DNA of 64,000 nucleotides from Closterium sp. NIES-65 (lineage: Eukaryota > Streptophyta > Zygnematophyceae > Desmidiales > Closteriaceae): positions 62,001 through 126,000 of the forward strand of contig CANXME010002501.1 of NCBI GenBank assembly GCA_948144175.1. The letters run 5' to 3'. Numbering within the stretch: position 1 is the stretch's first letter; the number at the start of each line of letters is the position of its first letter. Shown here one piece after another: positions 1 through 11,202 of the stretch. Below the pieces are notes generated by a model. It had not been told where the DNA came from. It was given only the letters and a program-made list of their open reading frames with translations, and did not search any database. The position numbers and the translations under genes were made by a program.

Positions 1-1
1 T

Positions 2-2476
2 ACGGTATTCTCCAAGCTCGACCTCAGATCGGGATACTGGCAAATTCGTATGGCGGACAACTCTATCCACAAAACCGCTTTTCGAACTCGGTACGGGTCA
101 TACGAGTATCTCGTGATGCCATTCGGACTCACTAACGCACCAGCCACATTTCAGGCGGAAATGAACCACATCCTTCGGCCCCTTCTGGACGAGTGCGTGG
201 TGGTATATTTGGACGATATCCTGATCTACTCGAAAGATATGAAGCAGCACGTTGAGCATCTACGACGGGTGTTTGAAATTCTTCGACGAGAACGCTTCTA
301 CGTGAAACTATCCAAGAGCGAGTTTGCGTTGAAAAAAGTCCAGTTCCTTGGACATATGGTGAGCGCTCAAGGAGTTCACGTGGATCCTAAGAAGATCGAA
401 GCAGTGCGAACGTGGAAGACCCTTGAGAACGTGAAGGAGTTACAACAGTTCCTTGGATTCGCCAACTACTACAACCGGTTCGTACCGAACTACGCCAAGA
501 TTGCCGCACCATTAACGAACCTGTTGAAGAAGAATACACCATATCAATGGGAGGCGAAGCACCAGGAAGCCGTGGAACAACTTAAAACCGCACTCACGTC
601 CGCACCTGTTCTTATCCTGCCAGACACTGAACTTGACTATGTCATCGAGGCCGATGCTAGCGATCAAGCAGTGGGCGCAGTACTCATGCAGGATCAAGGG
701 AAGGGACTGCAACCCATTGCATACCTCAGTAAAAAACTTCACCGGGCAGAACTCAATTACCCCATCCATGACAAAGAGGCCCTCGCCATCGTCAACGCAT
801 TTAAGGCATGGAGGAGTTATCTCGAAGGAAGAAAAACGACTGTCTACACCGACCACTGCAGCCTCAAGTACCTGAAGACCCAACCAACACTCTCCAGGCG
901 GCAGGTCCGGTGGATTGACTTTCTCGAAACCCACTTCCATTACGACATCGTGTATAAGCCGAGGCACAAGAACAAGGCAGACGCACTGAGTCGCCCTGCA
1001 CACGTTGCCGCCTTACAAATCGATGGCATGAACCCACTTTTGAAGGGACTCTTCACGCATGGATACACCATCGACCCCGAAGTCTCTGTAGCAGAAAAGC
1101 GCCGTCTTCTACTATGGGATCAAGAAATCGCATACCGCAAGGGCTCAACAAAAATATGGGTACCTGATTACCCTCCCTTACGCCAGTTACTGCTCGAAGA
1201 ATATCATGATGTTCTCTACGCGGGCCACTTCGGTAGTAACAAGACGCTTGCTGGTATTGCGAAGCATTATTATTGGCCCCACATGGCAGATGACGTACAA
1301 AAATTCGTCACCTCGTGCGACACATGCCAACGGATGAAGAGCAGCAAACAGAAGAAAGCAGGATTACTACAGCCTCTTCCAGTCCCTGAACAGCCTTGGC
1401 AAGTGGTTAGCCTCGACTTCATCACCGGGTTACCACCTACCAAAGCTGGTTACGACGCCATTCTAGTCGTCATCGACAAATTCTCCAAAATGGGACACTT
1501 CATTCCGACACACACAACGGCTCGTACCGAGGAGACAGCGCAATTATTCTTCCGCTACGTCATCTCGCAACATGGCATTCCAACCACGCTGATATCCGAC
1601 AGAGACCCGAAATTCACGAGTAAATTCTGGAAGGAGCTTATGTCGCTCATGGGGACCAAACTCGCCATGTCATCAGCCTATCATCCCCACACGGATGGTC
1701 AGACAGAGCGCCTCAACCAGATTGTCGAACAGCTTCTGCGAGCAGCGTGTAAGGACGATATCTCTAAATGGGATGCACATCTGCCGGTTCTCGAGTTTGC
1801 GTATAACAACGCCACGCACGCCGCAACAGGGCAAACTCCTTTCTTCCTCTGTTACGGTCGCAACCCACTCACGCCTCAGAAACCAACAGTACCCGCCACG
1901 GTGCAGCCCGCACATGACTTCATTTCCACTATGCATCAATTGTGGGAGCGCACGCATAAACGTCTTCTGACTATCCAGCAGCAACAAAAGAAGCTCGCTG
2001 ATCGGAGTCGCAACGATCATTCCATCAAGATTGGCGATCAAGTGCTTCTGGATACACGCAATCTCGACATTAGCCATCTTCCGTCTAAGCTCCGACCTCG
2101 CTTCTGCGGACCTTTTCTCGTCGAGGCACAGGTCACTCCAGTAACCTTCCGCTTGCGTTTACCAGCTACCTGGAGAATTCACAATGCCTTCCATGTTCAA
2201 CTTCTCAAGCCCTATCGGGACCCAAACACGGTCTTCAAAGGTCGCCAGCCGCCGCCGCCACTGCCAGTGATCGTTAATGGGGAACCCGAGTACGAAGTCG
2301 AAGCCGTTCTGGCGCACCGACGACGACGTAGCGGCACCTTGGAGTTCTTGATTCGTTGGAAAGGCTATGATCCTTCCAAGGATACCTGGGTACCTGAACA
2401 CAACATGGATAACGCCCGCCGTCCTCTACAGAATTACCTTGTCAAGCAGGGTGTTACTTCTACCACCCAGCTTTGA
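2..2476 (+). CDS. pol: Gypsy J pol: RT, RNase H, integrase, chromodomain (5' partial)
   Basis: Open frame from the window edge (first in-frame Met at 50) to TGA at 2474-2476. Counting from that Met, the RT active site YLDD is near residue 54, after the palm motif [12 protein letters not shown] upstream of it. RNase H follows at about 190-310, with ADAS and the TDHCSLKYL block. An integrase HHCC zinc finger ends in CDTCQRM at about 390-430. The DDE core has [16 protein letters not shown] and [10 protein letters not shown]. The C-terminal chromodomain (about 735-790, with RWKGYDPS) is typical of chromoviruses and is thought to steer integration to modified chromatin. Gag and protease lie left of the window. 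No stop or frameshift is seen, so this is probably a recent copy. It is closely related to the pol fragments of element D. Confidence 0.95.
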   Translation, partial: TVFSKLDLRSGYWQIRMADNSIHKTAFRTRYGSYEYLVMPFGLTNAPATFQAEMNHILRPLLDECVVVYLDDILIYSKDMKQHVEHLRRVFEILRRERFYVKLSKSEFALKKVQFLGHMVSAQGVHVDPKKIEAVRTWKTLENVKELQQFLGFANYYNRFVPNYAKIAAPLTNLLKKNTPYQWEAKHQEAVEQLKTALTSAPVLILPDTELDYVIEADASDQAVGAVLMQDQGKGLQPIAYLSKKLHRAELNYPIHDKEALAIVNAFKAWRSYLEGRKTTVYTDHCSLKYLKTQPTLSRRQVRWIDFLETHFHYDIVYKPRHKNKADALSRPAHVAALQIDGMNPLLKGLFTHGYTIDPEVSVAEKRRLLLWDQEIAYRKGSTKIWVPDYPPLRQLLLEEYHDVLYAGHFGSNKTLAGIAKHYYWPHMADDVQKFVTSCDTCQRMKSSKQKKAGLLQPLPVPEQPWQVVSLDFITGLPPTKAGYDAILVVIDKFSKMGHFIPTHTTARTEETAQLFFRYVISQHGIPTTLISDRDPKFTSKFWKELMSLMGTKLAMSSAYHPHTDGQTERLNQIVEQLLRAACKDDISKWDAHLPVLEFAYNNATHAATGQTPFFLCYGRNPLTPQKPTVPATVQPAHDFISTMHQLWERTHKRLLTIQQQQKKLADRSRNDHSIKIGDQVLLDTRNLDISHLPSKLRPRFCGPFLVEAQVTPVTFRLRLPATWRIHNAFHVQLLKPYRDPNTVFKGRQPPPPLPVIVNGEPEYEVEAVLAHRRRRSGTLEFLIRWKGYDPSKDTWVPEHNMDNARRPLQNYLVKQGVTSTTQL

Positions 2477-2486
2477 GGGGGGGAAG
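2477..2486 (+). promoter_or_regulatory. Polypurine tract of element J
   Basis: An all-purine run directly follows the pol stop and abuts the 3' LTR. It is the primer site for plus-strand DNA synthesis. Confidence 0.8.
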
Positions 2487-2889
2487 TGTGAGAGGACGTC
2501 CCCGTTATAATATTTTCTCACTATTATATTTTTCCGTTATCCCATTCTCCCTTTTCTCCTCTTTATTTTGGTCTTTATCTCATCTCAATCGGCCTACTAT
2601 TCTATTTTCTAGAGCCTTCTATTTATTTCTCTTATTTCCTTCTTTTCCCACCGACATACCTATTATACGGCACCGACAGCGCCGACAGTGGTGTATACGG
2701 TGTAATCTGGGCGTAATCCCAAGTGCCAATAGACTTGCGTGCTTATGCGCACTTGTGATTGTAGTATCGGGAAGGGTGTGTTCCCGAAGGTTCGTTTTAT
2801 CTCGTTTATCCTTGTACTTTCTGAGTATAAATAGGCCTTGTATTCAGTTTTAGTGACAAGTTTTCGATTGAGAATTCGATCCTGTGACA
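2487..2889 (+). repeat. 3' LTR of gypsy J (403 bp)
   Basis: Begins tgtgagagga right after the polypurine tract and ends ...cctgtgaca, so it has TG...CA ends. Element A resumes at 2890. It is AT- and pyrimidine-rich, unlike the pol. It contains TATAAATA at 2826-2833. The partner 5' LTR is outside the window, so LTR divergence cannot be measured. Confidence 0.88.
2826..2833 (+). promoter_or_regulatory. Putative TATA box of LTR J
   Basis: TATAAATA lies about 55 bp before the LTR end. This is a plausible Pol II promoter element for element transcription. The 5' LTR copy would be the one used. Confidence 0.5.
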
Positions 2890-5177
2890 CCACCTGTGGG
2901 GTCCCGATCTTCTTCCAGGTTGGCAAGGTACGTCGGAAGGGGTGAGTCGTTCGTAGAAAATGACATCACGTGCTGCTACAGTTTCTTTGGAGTGGACGTC
3001 GAAAATCTTCCACGCGTTGTAATTTCTTTCGATGCCCAGGTGTAGTCCCCACTGTGCGCGTTGGGAGAATTCGGCCGGCTCGTGCAGATGGGGGTCGGTA
3101 CTGTACCATGCAGCCGAAAACTCTTAACATTTTTGTGCTGCCCTGTTTTCCTGTCCACAGCAGGTGCGGTGATGCGTTGTTCGGGAGCGATGATGACGAG
3201 AGCAAGTTGTGCAGCATGACAGCGTGGTCCATTGCTTCGGGCCACTAGTGGTTGGGTAGCCGCAGGCCACGTAGCAGCTTGCGCATGGTGTTCTGAAGAG
3301 TTCTGTTCATCTTTTCTGCTACGCCTTGCTGTTGGTGAGCGTAGGGAAGAGAGACGAGTCTCTTGATCCCTCTTTCTGCCACGTACTGCTTGAACCTCTG
3401 TGAGATGTATTCTCCTCCTCCGTTTGACTGGAAGCTTTTTTGCTTCACGCCCGATTCTCGTTCTGCTACTGGGAGCCAAGCGACAAAGGCCTCGAAGGCC
3501 ATGTCCTTGCTCGGAAGGTTAAGGTGCCAAACGTAACGCGTGGCGGCATCGATACACGTGATGGTGTAGCTGTATGTTTCTTGTCCAGGTTCACAGTTCT
3601 ACAGGATGTCGCTGTACACTTTCTCGAGTGGTGCGTAAGCTGGTGCGCTGGGGTTGTGGTGAGAAGCGAACGGCCGATGTGGTAAGTCAGCTTCGGGGCA
3701 GGTAAAGCACGTTCCACGAGCTCGTCGAAGTTCGCTTCCGTCGGTTAGGAGCAGTGAGTCCTTGTCGAGCACTCCTGCTCTGATTGTGTTATTTTACACT
3801 GTGTTGCTTGGATGTCCCATTCGTGCGTTCCAGATGTCTTCGCCTGCTCGATGTCCGGGTGAGCGACGGTACAAGTCGGAGTTGGAGAAAAAGCTTGCGG
3901 TGAAGTTTGCGCTTCGATGGATTTCTCGTGGTGTTGGGTTCAATTGCTGCGCAGGAGTCGGTGGAATGTCGTCGTCGATTGGAGCCGGTGCAGTTGAAGG
4001 ACCCGCGATTGGTGCCGATGCTGTTTCTGCTGCTGCCGATGTTGTTTCTGCTGCTGCCGATGTTGTCTCTGCTGCTGCCGATGTTGTCTCTGCTGCTGCC
4101 GATGTTGTCTCTGCTGCTGCCGATGTTGTCTTTGCTGCTGCCGATGCTGTCTCTGCTACTGCCGAATGTTGAATCGTTGCTAAAGCTCTTGTTCGTTCAG
4201 CCTCAGGAATGGTGTGCGAGTACCAGAAGCCTTCGGGACTGAAGTTGGGGTCGAGATCGGGTGGATGTGTCCAGGAGGTGAAGGTGACGATCCCGTCGTT
4301 GTCAGCGGTGCCAAGATCTGGAACGAAGTCGAGAACAAATACGTTGTTCTTCAGTACGGCCTTGCCAATGTAGAGGCCTCCTCTTCTGTGGTACAGCTTG
4401 AACTCCTGTGTTGTGCTGTCTCCTTCGAGGTGGATGCCTTTCGCCATCAGTTGACTGACACTCAGTAAGTTGTAGCCGAGTCCCTCCGCGATTAACACCT
4501 TTGACATCTGCAATATGACGTTTGTCTCTCGTGACTGAAGTTACACCACGCCTTGTAGTCGTGTGCGCAGGTTCTGGTTGTTAGCGACGGTGATGACGAC
4601 TTCGCGTTGAAGTTGGTGTTCACGTTGAACGAATCGTCCTGAAGAGCACATGTGCTGTCCGCAGCAACCGTCCAAGAACCAGGTATTTTTCCTGGACGGC
4701 TCGCTTTGGGCGATGGCTGCATACGTAGGGTTTGGTTGAAGTGACTCGCGACGTGGAGTCCTTTCGTCGAGTTGTTCTTCTGGTGAGTAGTGCGGTGGCG
4801 ATTCGGTGATGCAGGAGTCGGTCAATCTTGCCATGCAGCTGACGATGTTCCTTGTTCCTTGTGCAGGTTGTCCTGTCGACGTTGTTGACGTTTGCACTTG
4901 AGTGGTGGGATTTTCTTACGTCGAGGCGACTTGACTGCTTGAAGGTCGAAGCTGCCGTTGCGTTGGTGCTGACTGGTGCCGATTAGGGCAGTGTGTGCGG
5001 GGATGACATGACGTCTTGCAAAGATGACAGAACGGAGGTACAAGTTTTCGTTGATGCCGGTTGTTGTTGTTGTTGTAGCGCCGTTGAGTGTGAAACGCAA
5101 ATTCAGGTACTTACGTTTTCCTCTTGTGTCGCTCCTCTTGCAGGTCCATGTCTTGCTGTTCAGCGTGAATTTCGGCG
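2890..5177 (-). pseudogene. Copia A pol/gag fragment: integrase, pre-integrase, protease, gag C-terminus
   Basis: Minus-strand remnants in several frames. 2,966-3,502 is integrase core. It has QSNGGGEY where the second catalytic Asp is expected (usually SDxGGEY), so that residue reads Asn, followed by QQQGVAEKMNRT with the Glu. 3,794-4,513 carries the GAG-pre-integrase block (IWNARMGHPS) and an Ala/Ser/Glu/Thr repeat. 4,541-4,897 has a protease-like WFLDGCCGQHM in place of LDSGxxxHM. 4,900-5,177 is basic gag C-terminus. The same residues are altered in copy 2, so the element was dead before the duplication. Confidence 0.85.
4014..4163 (-). repeat. 21-bp tandem repeat, about 7 units, in element A
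   Basis: Units of the type gccgatgttgtctctgctgct. On the minus strand they encode repeated Ser-Ala-Ala-Ala-Glu-Thr-Thr. Because the unit is a multiple of three, copy number can change without breaking the frame. An identical array lies at 59,332-59,481 in the second copy. Confidence 0.85.
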
Positions 5178-5182
5178 CATAG
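5178..5182. repeat. Target-site duplication of element B (left)
   Basis: catag immediately precedes LTR B. The matching catag is at 45,979-45,983, after the other LTR. Removing B and one copy restores A's gag frame across the junction. Confidence 0.9.
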
Positions 5183-5308
5183 TGTGAAAGAATGAGGAAT
5201 GAATGCACTAGAAAACAGGTGGGTACAAGTAGGAAAACCTAAAAATGTTGTACCCCATATTGTCTACCCCACTACAGCCTACACAGACTATAGCATATAT
5301 GTTTGACA
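5183..5308 (-). repeat. 3' LTR of copia B (126 bp)
   Basis: On the + strand it runs tgtgaaagaa...atgtttgaca, so it has TG...CA ends. It is unusually short for a copia LTR. The adjoining 5,309-5,335 reads, on the minus strand, as a G-rich polypurine tract (tatgggggtg) next to the LTR. 5,309-5,505 is otherwise 3' untranslated sequence. The same 126 bp recurs at 45,853-45,978 and 60,501-60,626. Confidence 0.92.
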
Positions 5309-5505
5309 CACCCCCATAGGCAAAGTGGGGGAGAACAAGAGGTCACCAGACCAGCCAAGCAAAGCACAGTAAGCTCAGGGTGGATCATAACGTCACCACA
5401 CATTCCGAGCACAAGTTCAAGGCCACAAGACCGGTTCACATGCAAGATTATATATAAAGGTAAACAAGCAAGTGCAGGTGTAGATAGATCACAGTACAAG
5501 CAAGG

Positions 5506-8500
5506 TCAATTAGTGAGCAAGTGAGGCCAAGTAGGCACAAGACCTAGCATCGTACAAAAGGGCTGATGATCACAAGGCGGAAGTGCCTTGGTAAAGATAT
5601 CAGCAGTGTTGGCCTAAGAGGCCACGTAAGCAAGGCGCAGCTGACCACGCTGCTGCAGCTCACGAGCAAGGAAGTAGCGAAGAGCAATGTGCTTCGTTCT
5701 GTGCTCCCGACACAAGGCCAGCATGGCCTTGTTGTCTACGTACAGAACTGGAGAAAAACGAGGCAGCTCTCCTAGGTCGGTCAGCAGGTAGGTGAGCCAG
5801 CGTAACTCCTGTGCAGCCATGGCCCCTGCGTAGATCTCAGCCTCACAGCTGGAGCCGAGAACAGAAGACGAGCGGGTAGACCGCCACGAAACAGAGCCGG
5901 AACCAAGGCTGAAGGTGTAACCCTGTGACGGCCGCTGCGTAGCCTGGTCGTCAGCCCAAGAAGCGTCTGCGTGACCAGTGAGGACCAATCAACGCCGCCC
6001 TCCAAGCACTAGCCCCATGCCCGATGTACTGCACAAGTAGCGCAACACCCTCTTCGCTGCAGCCATGTGCTCTGGTCGGTGTCAACCGGGAGCAACATAG
6101 CGTGCCAAGATGTTGAGAGGGTATGCAAGGTCAGGTCGAGTGCAGGTCATCAGGTACATGAGGCAGCCAACAAGCTCTGGGTACGGGCCACTCGGCTCTA
6201 CGGACTCATCCGAAGGCAGAGCTGAGAGCGAGTGGCAAGTAGACAGAGGAGTGGCCTGAGGCGAGGAGTACGTGAAGTCAAAGCGCTGAAGGACCTGCTG
6301 CACCATGTGTGACTGAGTCAGGGTAATGGTGCGCTGTGCTCTGTCCCGGGTGATCTGCAAGCCAAGGTAGCTGCGCAGTTCACCCAGGTCTGTGCACGTG
6401 TGTCTCTTCTGCAGCTCGGACTTCACGTGGGCGAGTCCAGCAGTGTCAGCAGTGGCAAAGACCAAGTCGTCGTCGTACACGAGGATGTAGAACGGCGGCA
6501 AAGAGGTGTCGGTGCGCAGAAACAGCGACCGGTCGGCAGTAGAAGGAGCAAACCCTAGAGCCGCAAGTGTAGTCCTTAGTGTATCGTGCCACTCACGGGG
6601 CGCCTGGCGGAGACTGTAGACTGGCCGCCGGAGGCTCCACTGGGTACCAGGAGGAAACGGCCCAGTGAAGCCAGGTGGGCGGCGTAGCCAGATCTCCTTG
6701 TGCAGGCTGCCCAGCAAGAAAGCTGTGCTGAAATCAAGAGAGTGAAGCTCGTAGTCGCGCTGAGCGGCTATGTGCAGCAACACCCGAAGAGTGGTCATCT
6801 TCGTGGTGGGAGAGAAGGTTTGAAAGTAGTCAACTCCCTTCCCGCTGACTGAAGCCTCGAGCCACGTAACGCGCCTTGAAGACAGGCGGAGAACCCGGCG
6901 GCCGCTTCACCCTGAAAATCCACATGCCACTGACGATGTTCGCCCCAGGTGGGGGAACCTCGTCGACGTAGGTGCCTGTGGACTTCCAAGAAGCCATCTC
7001 TGCGTCCATGGCTGGCTGCCACTGTGAGGAGTAGGGACCCTCGATCGCCTCAGCGTACGATCGAGGAGTCGGGATGTCTGGTGCATCCGGGTCTCCCTCA
7101 GGGGCAATCAGCATGGACACGAGATGAGGCAAAGCAGCAGCAAAACACTGGAACTCCTCCTGCCTGTCCTCAAGGACGTCCGTGCTAAGAGCACACTCAC
7201 CCCCGACGGACGGAGGACAGACAAACTTAGACTCAGCAACGAGACTAGCGGCGTAGTCTAGACGATAGCGAGCAGCAAAGTCGACAAGCTCAGCAACTAG
7301 GGCAGACGCAGCAGTGGACGCAAAGGAAGGGTCAGTGATAACAGTAGCCAGAAGACGCGTGACAGTAGGACTGGCAGCACGAAGAGAGTCAGACGCCGGG
7401 TCCGTAAGAGCAGGAAGAGAGGACTCTGGAGGAGACGGCAACGGGACACGCAGTGGAGCAGTGGAAGGACGCAGTGCCATCTGGTGTGTGCCTGGGACCG
7501 CAGGAGGACGCGGACGCGAAACACGACTACTAGTGCGAGCAGCACGAACAGGCGACGTAGGACGAGACGCAGGCGCACGACGCTCAGCAAGACCTCTAGT
7601 AGGACCGGTGTAGGGAGAGGGAGCAGGCAGTGGGGAGGCGGGCTGTAGCTGCGACTCAGACTGGACAGGTGGCGGACACTTTAAGGAAGGAGCAAGACCA
7701 AGAGAAGGCGGGAGACGAAGAACCTGCTCAAGGAGCGGAATGAAGTACGGTCGTGGCCGCACAGCGCCTCTAGAGCTAGCAGGGACAGCACCAGCACCCT
7801 CAGCGGCAGCACCAGCACCAGTAGTACCCCCAGTTGCAGCACCGCCAACTCCAGCACCCTTAGAAGCAGCAGCGCCAGCAGCACCTCCAGCGCCAACACC
7901 CCCAGCAGCTCCAGCTCCAGCCGGACCACCAGAAGACTCGACAGCCACAACTCCAGCACCTCCAGCAGCACCTGCTCTAGAAGCTTCACCAGCAGCTCCA
8001 GCACCACCAGCAGCTCCAGCACAAGGAGCACCCCCAGGCCCAGCAGCTCCAGTACCTCCAGTACGAGCACCTCCGAAACCCGTGGCACCAACACCCTCAG
8101 TAGCAGCAGAACCGCCAGCGCCAGCAGCACCTCCAGCTCCAGCAGCACGGCTCCAGCGCCGAGCAAACCACTCAGGCAACTCCTGAGGAGAGGGGAGCTC
8201 CCGCCGGGACGAAGCACCCGAGGGACCCCCAGACCCAGCACCGCCAGACTCCACACGAGTAGGCCTAGCACCCTGAGGCTCCGCAACCCCACGCTCAGCA
8301 CCCCCAGACCCAGCACTCAAGGCTCAACACCTCCAGACTCAGCACCCCCAGGCTCAGCACCCCCAGGCTCACCACCCCCAGGCTCAGCACCCCCAAACTC
8401 AGCACCCCCAGACTCAACACCAGAGTCAACATCTACCTTGACAGGCTCGACTGCGTCTACCTGGGACACACATGAGGGGGCAGGACCCTGAGGGGGAAGG

Positions 8501-9840
8501 GGGTCTACCGGGGGGGGACCTGGCGAGAGGAAGAGCGGCGGCGGGGGGAGGGGCGCAGTGCGGTAGGGGAAGAGACGGTAGTAAGGAACCAACTTGTCAA
8601 ACGTGACGTCCTGGGAGGACAGAAGACGGCGCGAGGTGGGGTGGTAAAACTGCCAACCAGGCGCGTCAGGGGGGAAGCCAAGGAAGACGCAGGGAACAGC
8701 ACGGGGGGACAGCTTGTCCGCAGACAAGTCGCGGACAAAAGCCCGAGATCCCCAGACACGAAACGCAGATGCATCGCCAACCTCCCTGTCCACCGCAGAG
8801 TAGGGGAGGTCTCTGGCAAGGAGACTCGGGGCTAAAGGTTGATCTAATGCGCCGCGTACTGAACCGCGAACAGCCACAGAAAATGGGGAGCAGCCGCATG
8901 AATCATGGACGTACGAGCGACGTCCATGACCATGCCAATGCGGCGCTCAGCAATCCCATTTTGCTGTGGAGAGGCCAGAAGCGTGAAGGTCTGGCGGATG
9001 CCCTGTGCACGACAGAAGGCTCCCAGAAGGGCAGAGGAAAACTCCCCGACTCTGTCAGAGTGCAGACGCAGAACAGGAAAGTCTGAGCCGAAACTCTCTC
9101 TGAGCTGGAGACGAGCTGCGCGGATCCAGTCGATCAATACCTCAGTGACGTCACCCTTGCTGCGCAAGGGGAAGACTGTGGTGTAACGCGAGTAGTCGTC
9201 AGCCACCAACAGGAAGTAACGCTCGTGACCCTGGCCACGGATGCGGGCGGGGCCCCACACGTCCATGTGAAGAGTCTGCAACGGAGCCTCTGTCAAAGGA
9301 AACTCGGAGGAGTGAGGAGCGGCGCGCTGCCGCCCCTCGACGCAGGGAACGCAGGTAGGGGCAGGCCGGGGAGGAAGGGTATGGAGGGACCGGGGGAGAC
9401 CAGAGACAAGGTAACGGGAGGCCATGCCTCGGAGACGAGGCAGGGAGGGGTGACCAAGGCGGTGGTGCCAGAGAAGAGTCCGGTGGGACAGGAGACGACA
9501 CGAGCAGGGAGCAGACTCAGGACCAGACCTGGACGTTGCAGCAAACACCTGACCCGACGCAGCTACCTGACCAGACTCAGCAATCGGAGGAGACTCAGTA
9601 GTCAGTGTGTACAGGCTCGACCCCGACTGACGGGTAAACGTGGCCAAGTGTCGGCCTGTCCGAGCACACGTATAGTGGGTCGCCCGCTGACTTGCAGGAG
9701 TGAACTGGTCAACCCCCCTATCCTGTAGATCACGACCACTCACCAAGTTCGTAGAGAACGAGGGGAGGTAGAGACCTGACAGGGTGCCAGAGGGGGCCGC
9801 CAGACACGGTAAGACAGTAGAAAAGTGGGCAAGGATAGGA
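5506..9840 (-). pseudogene. Copia B pol, copy 1: RNase H, RT, linker, integrase, protease part
   Basis: Minus-strand pol ending in TGA at 5,506-5,508, with pieces in several frames: 5,614-5,988 RNase H; 6,082-6,798 RT; 6,830-8,320 linker and RT N-terminus; 8,317-8,877 linker/integrase end; 8,844-9,746 integrase with D-D-E (HMDVWGP, LHSDRVGEF, QQNGIAERR). The RT metal-binding motif reads YDDD instead of YVDD (near 6,470), while copy 2 retains YVDD. A 1-bp indel near 6,837 and other shifts break the frame. The reading frame runs into element C at 9,840 and resumes at 17,024. Non-functional. Confidence 0.9.
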
Positions 9841-9976
9841 TGTAAAACATTGTATGATGTGCTTGTTTAGGATACAGTGGGTTAGCCTATAGTGGGTACA
9901 CATTTCTAGGGTTAGGTTTGACCTATTTGTACCCAACACTCTCTCTAGTCATTGATTCTCGTTTCTGAATCTGACA
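9841..9976 (+). repeat. 5' LTR of copia C (136 bp)
   Basis: Begins tgtaaaacattg and ends aatctgaca. The partner at 16,888-17,023 begins tgtcaaacattg. It shares the short block around 'tagcctatagtgggtac' in (reverse) form with the LTRs of B, E and F, suggesting related subfamilies. Confidence 0.92.
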
Positions 9977-10707
9977 TGGTATTACGAGCCTAGGTTCCAC
10001 CTAGGACCGAAACGATAGGGCCCACCGTTTCCGCTAGCCGCGCCCTCGTGCGCCGCCCTTTTTTTCCTGCGCCTCGAGCGCCTCGTTCTTAAGGCCCCCT
10101 AAGGCCCTCTGGCGTCGCCCCTTAAGGCCCCTCACGGCCCCTCGCGTCGCCCTCTTAAGGCCCCTTACGGCCCGGCGCTAGCCTCTCAAGGCCCCGTGTG
10201 GCCCCGCGCTAGCCTCTCACGGCCCCCGATCGGCCCCGCGCTAGCCTCCTAAGGCCCCCGTCGGCCCCGCGCTAGCCCCGCGCTAGCCTCCTAAGGCCCC
10301 CGATCGGCCCCGCGCTAGCCTCCTAAGGCCCCCGTCGGCCCCGCGCTAGCCCCTCGCTAGCCTCCTAAGGCCCCCGATCGGCCCCGCGCTAGCCTCCTAA
10401 GGCCCCCGTCGGCCCCGCGCTAGCCCCCTAAGGCCCCCGTCGGCCCCGCGCTAGCCTCTCACGGCCTCGCCCTCGCCCTGGACGGCCCCGCGCTCTCACT
10501 TAGCAGCCCCACCCGGCCCCGCGCTCGCCCCTCTAGGACCGAGCCGAACCGCGCGACCCGACCGAGCCGCGCGACCCGGCCGAGCCGCGCCGCCCTAGCT
10601 GAGCCGCGCCGCCCTAGCCGAGCCGCGCCGCCCTAGCCGAGCCGCGCCGCTCTACTGCTACTACCACTGCTGCTACTGCTACTCCTGCTACTACTACTGC
10701 TTCAGCT
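9977..10707 (+). promoter_or_regulatory. PBS and GC-rich leader of element C
   Basis: The PBS starts tggtat right at the LTR end, but the rest (tacgagcc) departs from tggtatcagagc. A GGGCCCACC block follows at 10,018-10,026, then a T-run with cctgc near 10,060. From 10,080 to about 10,640 there is a degenerate array of 25-35 bp units built on 'ggccccgcgctagcctcctaaggccccc'. No gene is seen in it. Leaders of B, E and F occupy the same place and share the PBS-proximal blocks but have different arrays. Confidence 0.75.
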
Positions 10708-11202
10708 ATGGCTAGCCCTACAGTTCTCTCGTTCGATACTGAGGGCCGCCCGATTAAGTTTGATACCTGGCTCGATGATCTGCACCTGTTCCTCCAGCTC
10801 ACTGCCAGAGAGGATATCTCGCTGTACGATCACGCACTAGGCACAGTCCCTGCTCCTGCTACTACTGCTACCGCTACTGCTCGCTCGCAGTGGCAGACTC
10901 GCGATGCCCACGCCCGCTTTGCCATTCGCAACTCCCTGCCAGTCGATGAGCGTGAGCACTTCGGCCAGCATCAGACTGCGCAGGCCCTGTACACTGCTGT
11001 AGTTGCGCGCTACTCCTCCCCGGCCTCAGCTGCACTAGGCCGTCTCTCCCTTCCCTACCTGTTCCCCGACCTGTCCGCTTTCCAGACAGTCGCTGACCTC
11101 ATCACTCACCTCCGTACTAGTGATGCCCGCTTCCGTGCAGCCATGCCCGCTGAGTTTCTGCCTCCAACCCTCCCCCGCTCTGGCTCACTCTCTACCACCT
11201 AG
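10708..11202 (+). pseudogene. gag: Copia C gag N-terminal part (frameshifted)
   Basis: Starts MASPTVLSFDTEGRP, corresponding to the MATPxVLxFDAEGRA starts of B, E and F gag, which supports this ATG. It holds the conserved copia gag fold region (W..D..LFLQ; YTAVVARYSSPA; LFPDLSAFQTVADLITHLRTSD). Near 11,165 the similarity moves to another frame (PPPLWLTLYHLVTRLPD), and this frame stops at 11,200. A single indel at a C-run is the likely lesion. Confidence 0.85.

Larger units (their letters stand above)
1..2889 (+). mobile_element. Ty3/gypsy chromovirus J, 3' part (cut by window start)
   Basis: This is the 3' portion of a Ty3/gypsy element: RT, RNase H, integrase, chromodomain, polypurine tract and 3' LTR. 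The element's left end lies outside the window. It is inserted into copia element A. The sequence right after its LTR (ccacctgtgg...) continues A, and the same A sequence occurs uninterrupted at 58,204-58,215, which gives the empty site. The likely target duplication is ccacc, but the left copy is not visible. Absence from the second copy suggests J is younger than the segmental duplication. Confidence 0.93.
2890..8683. repeat. Long direct repeat, copy 1 (partner 58,208-64,000)
   Basis: The sequence from the J insertion point to 8,683 recurs at 58,208-64,000. The offset is 55,318 bp, dropping to 55,317 after a 1-bp indel near 6,837. It covers the 5' half of copia A's pol/gag and the 3' half of copia B, including the A/B junction and its catag target duplication. 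The A part is almost identical by eye (one difference noticed). The B part shows scattered substitutions of roughly 1%. Confidence 0.95.

Noticed and set aside
2473..2853. 126-codon ORF after J pol
   Set aside because: Lies entirely in the pyrimidine-rich LTR; no similarity to anything expected.
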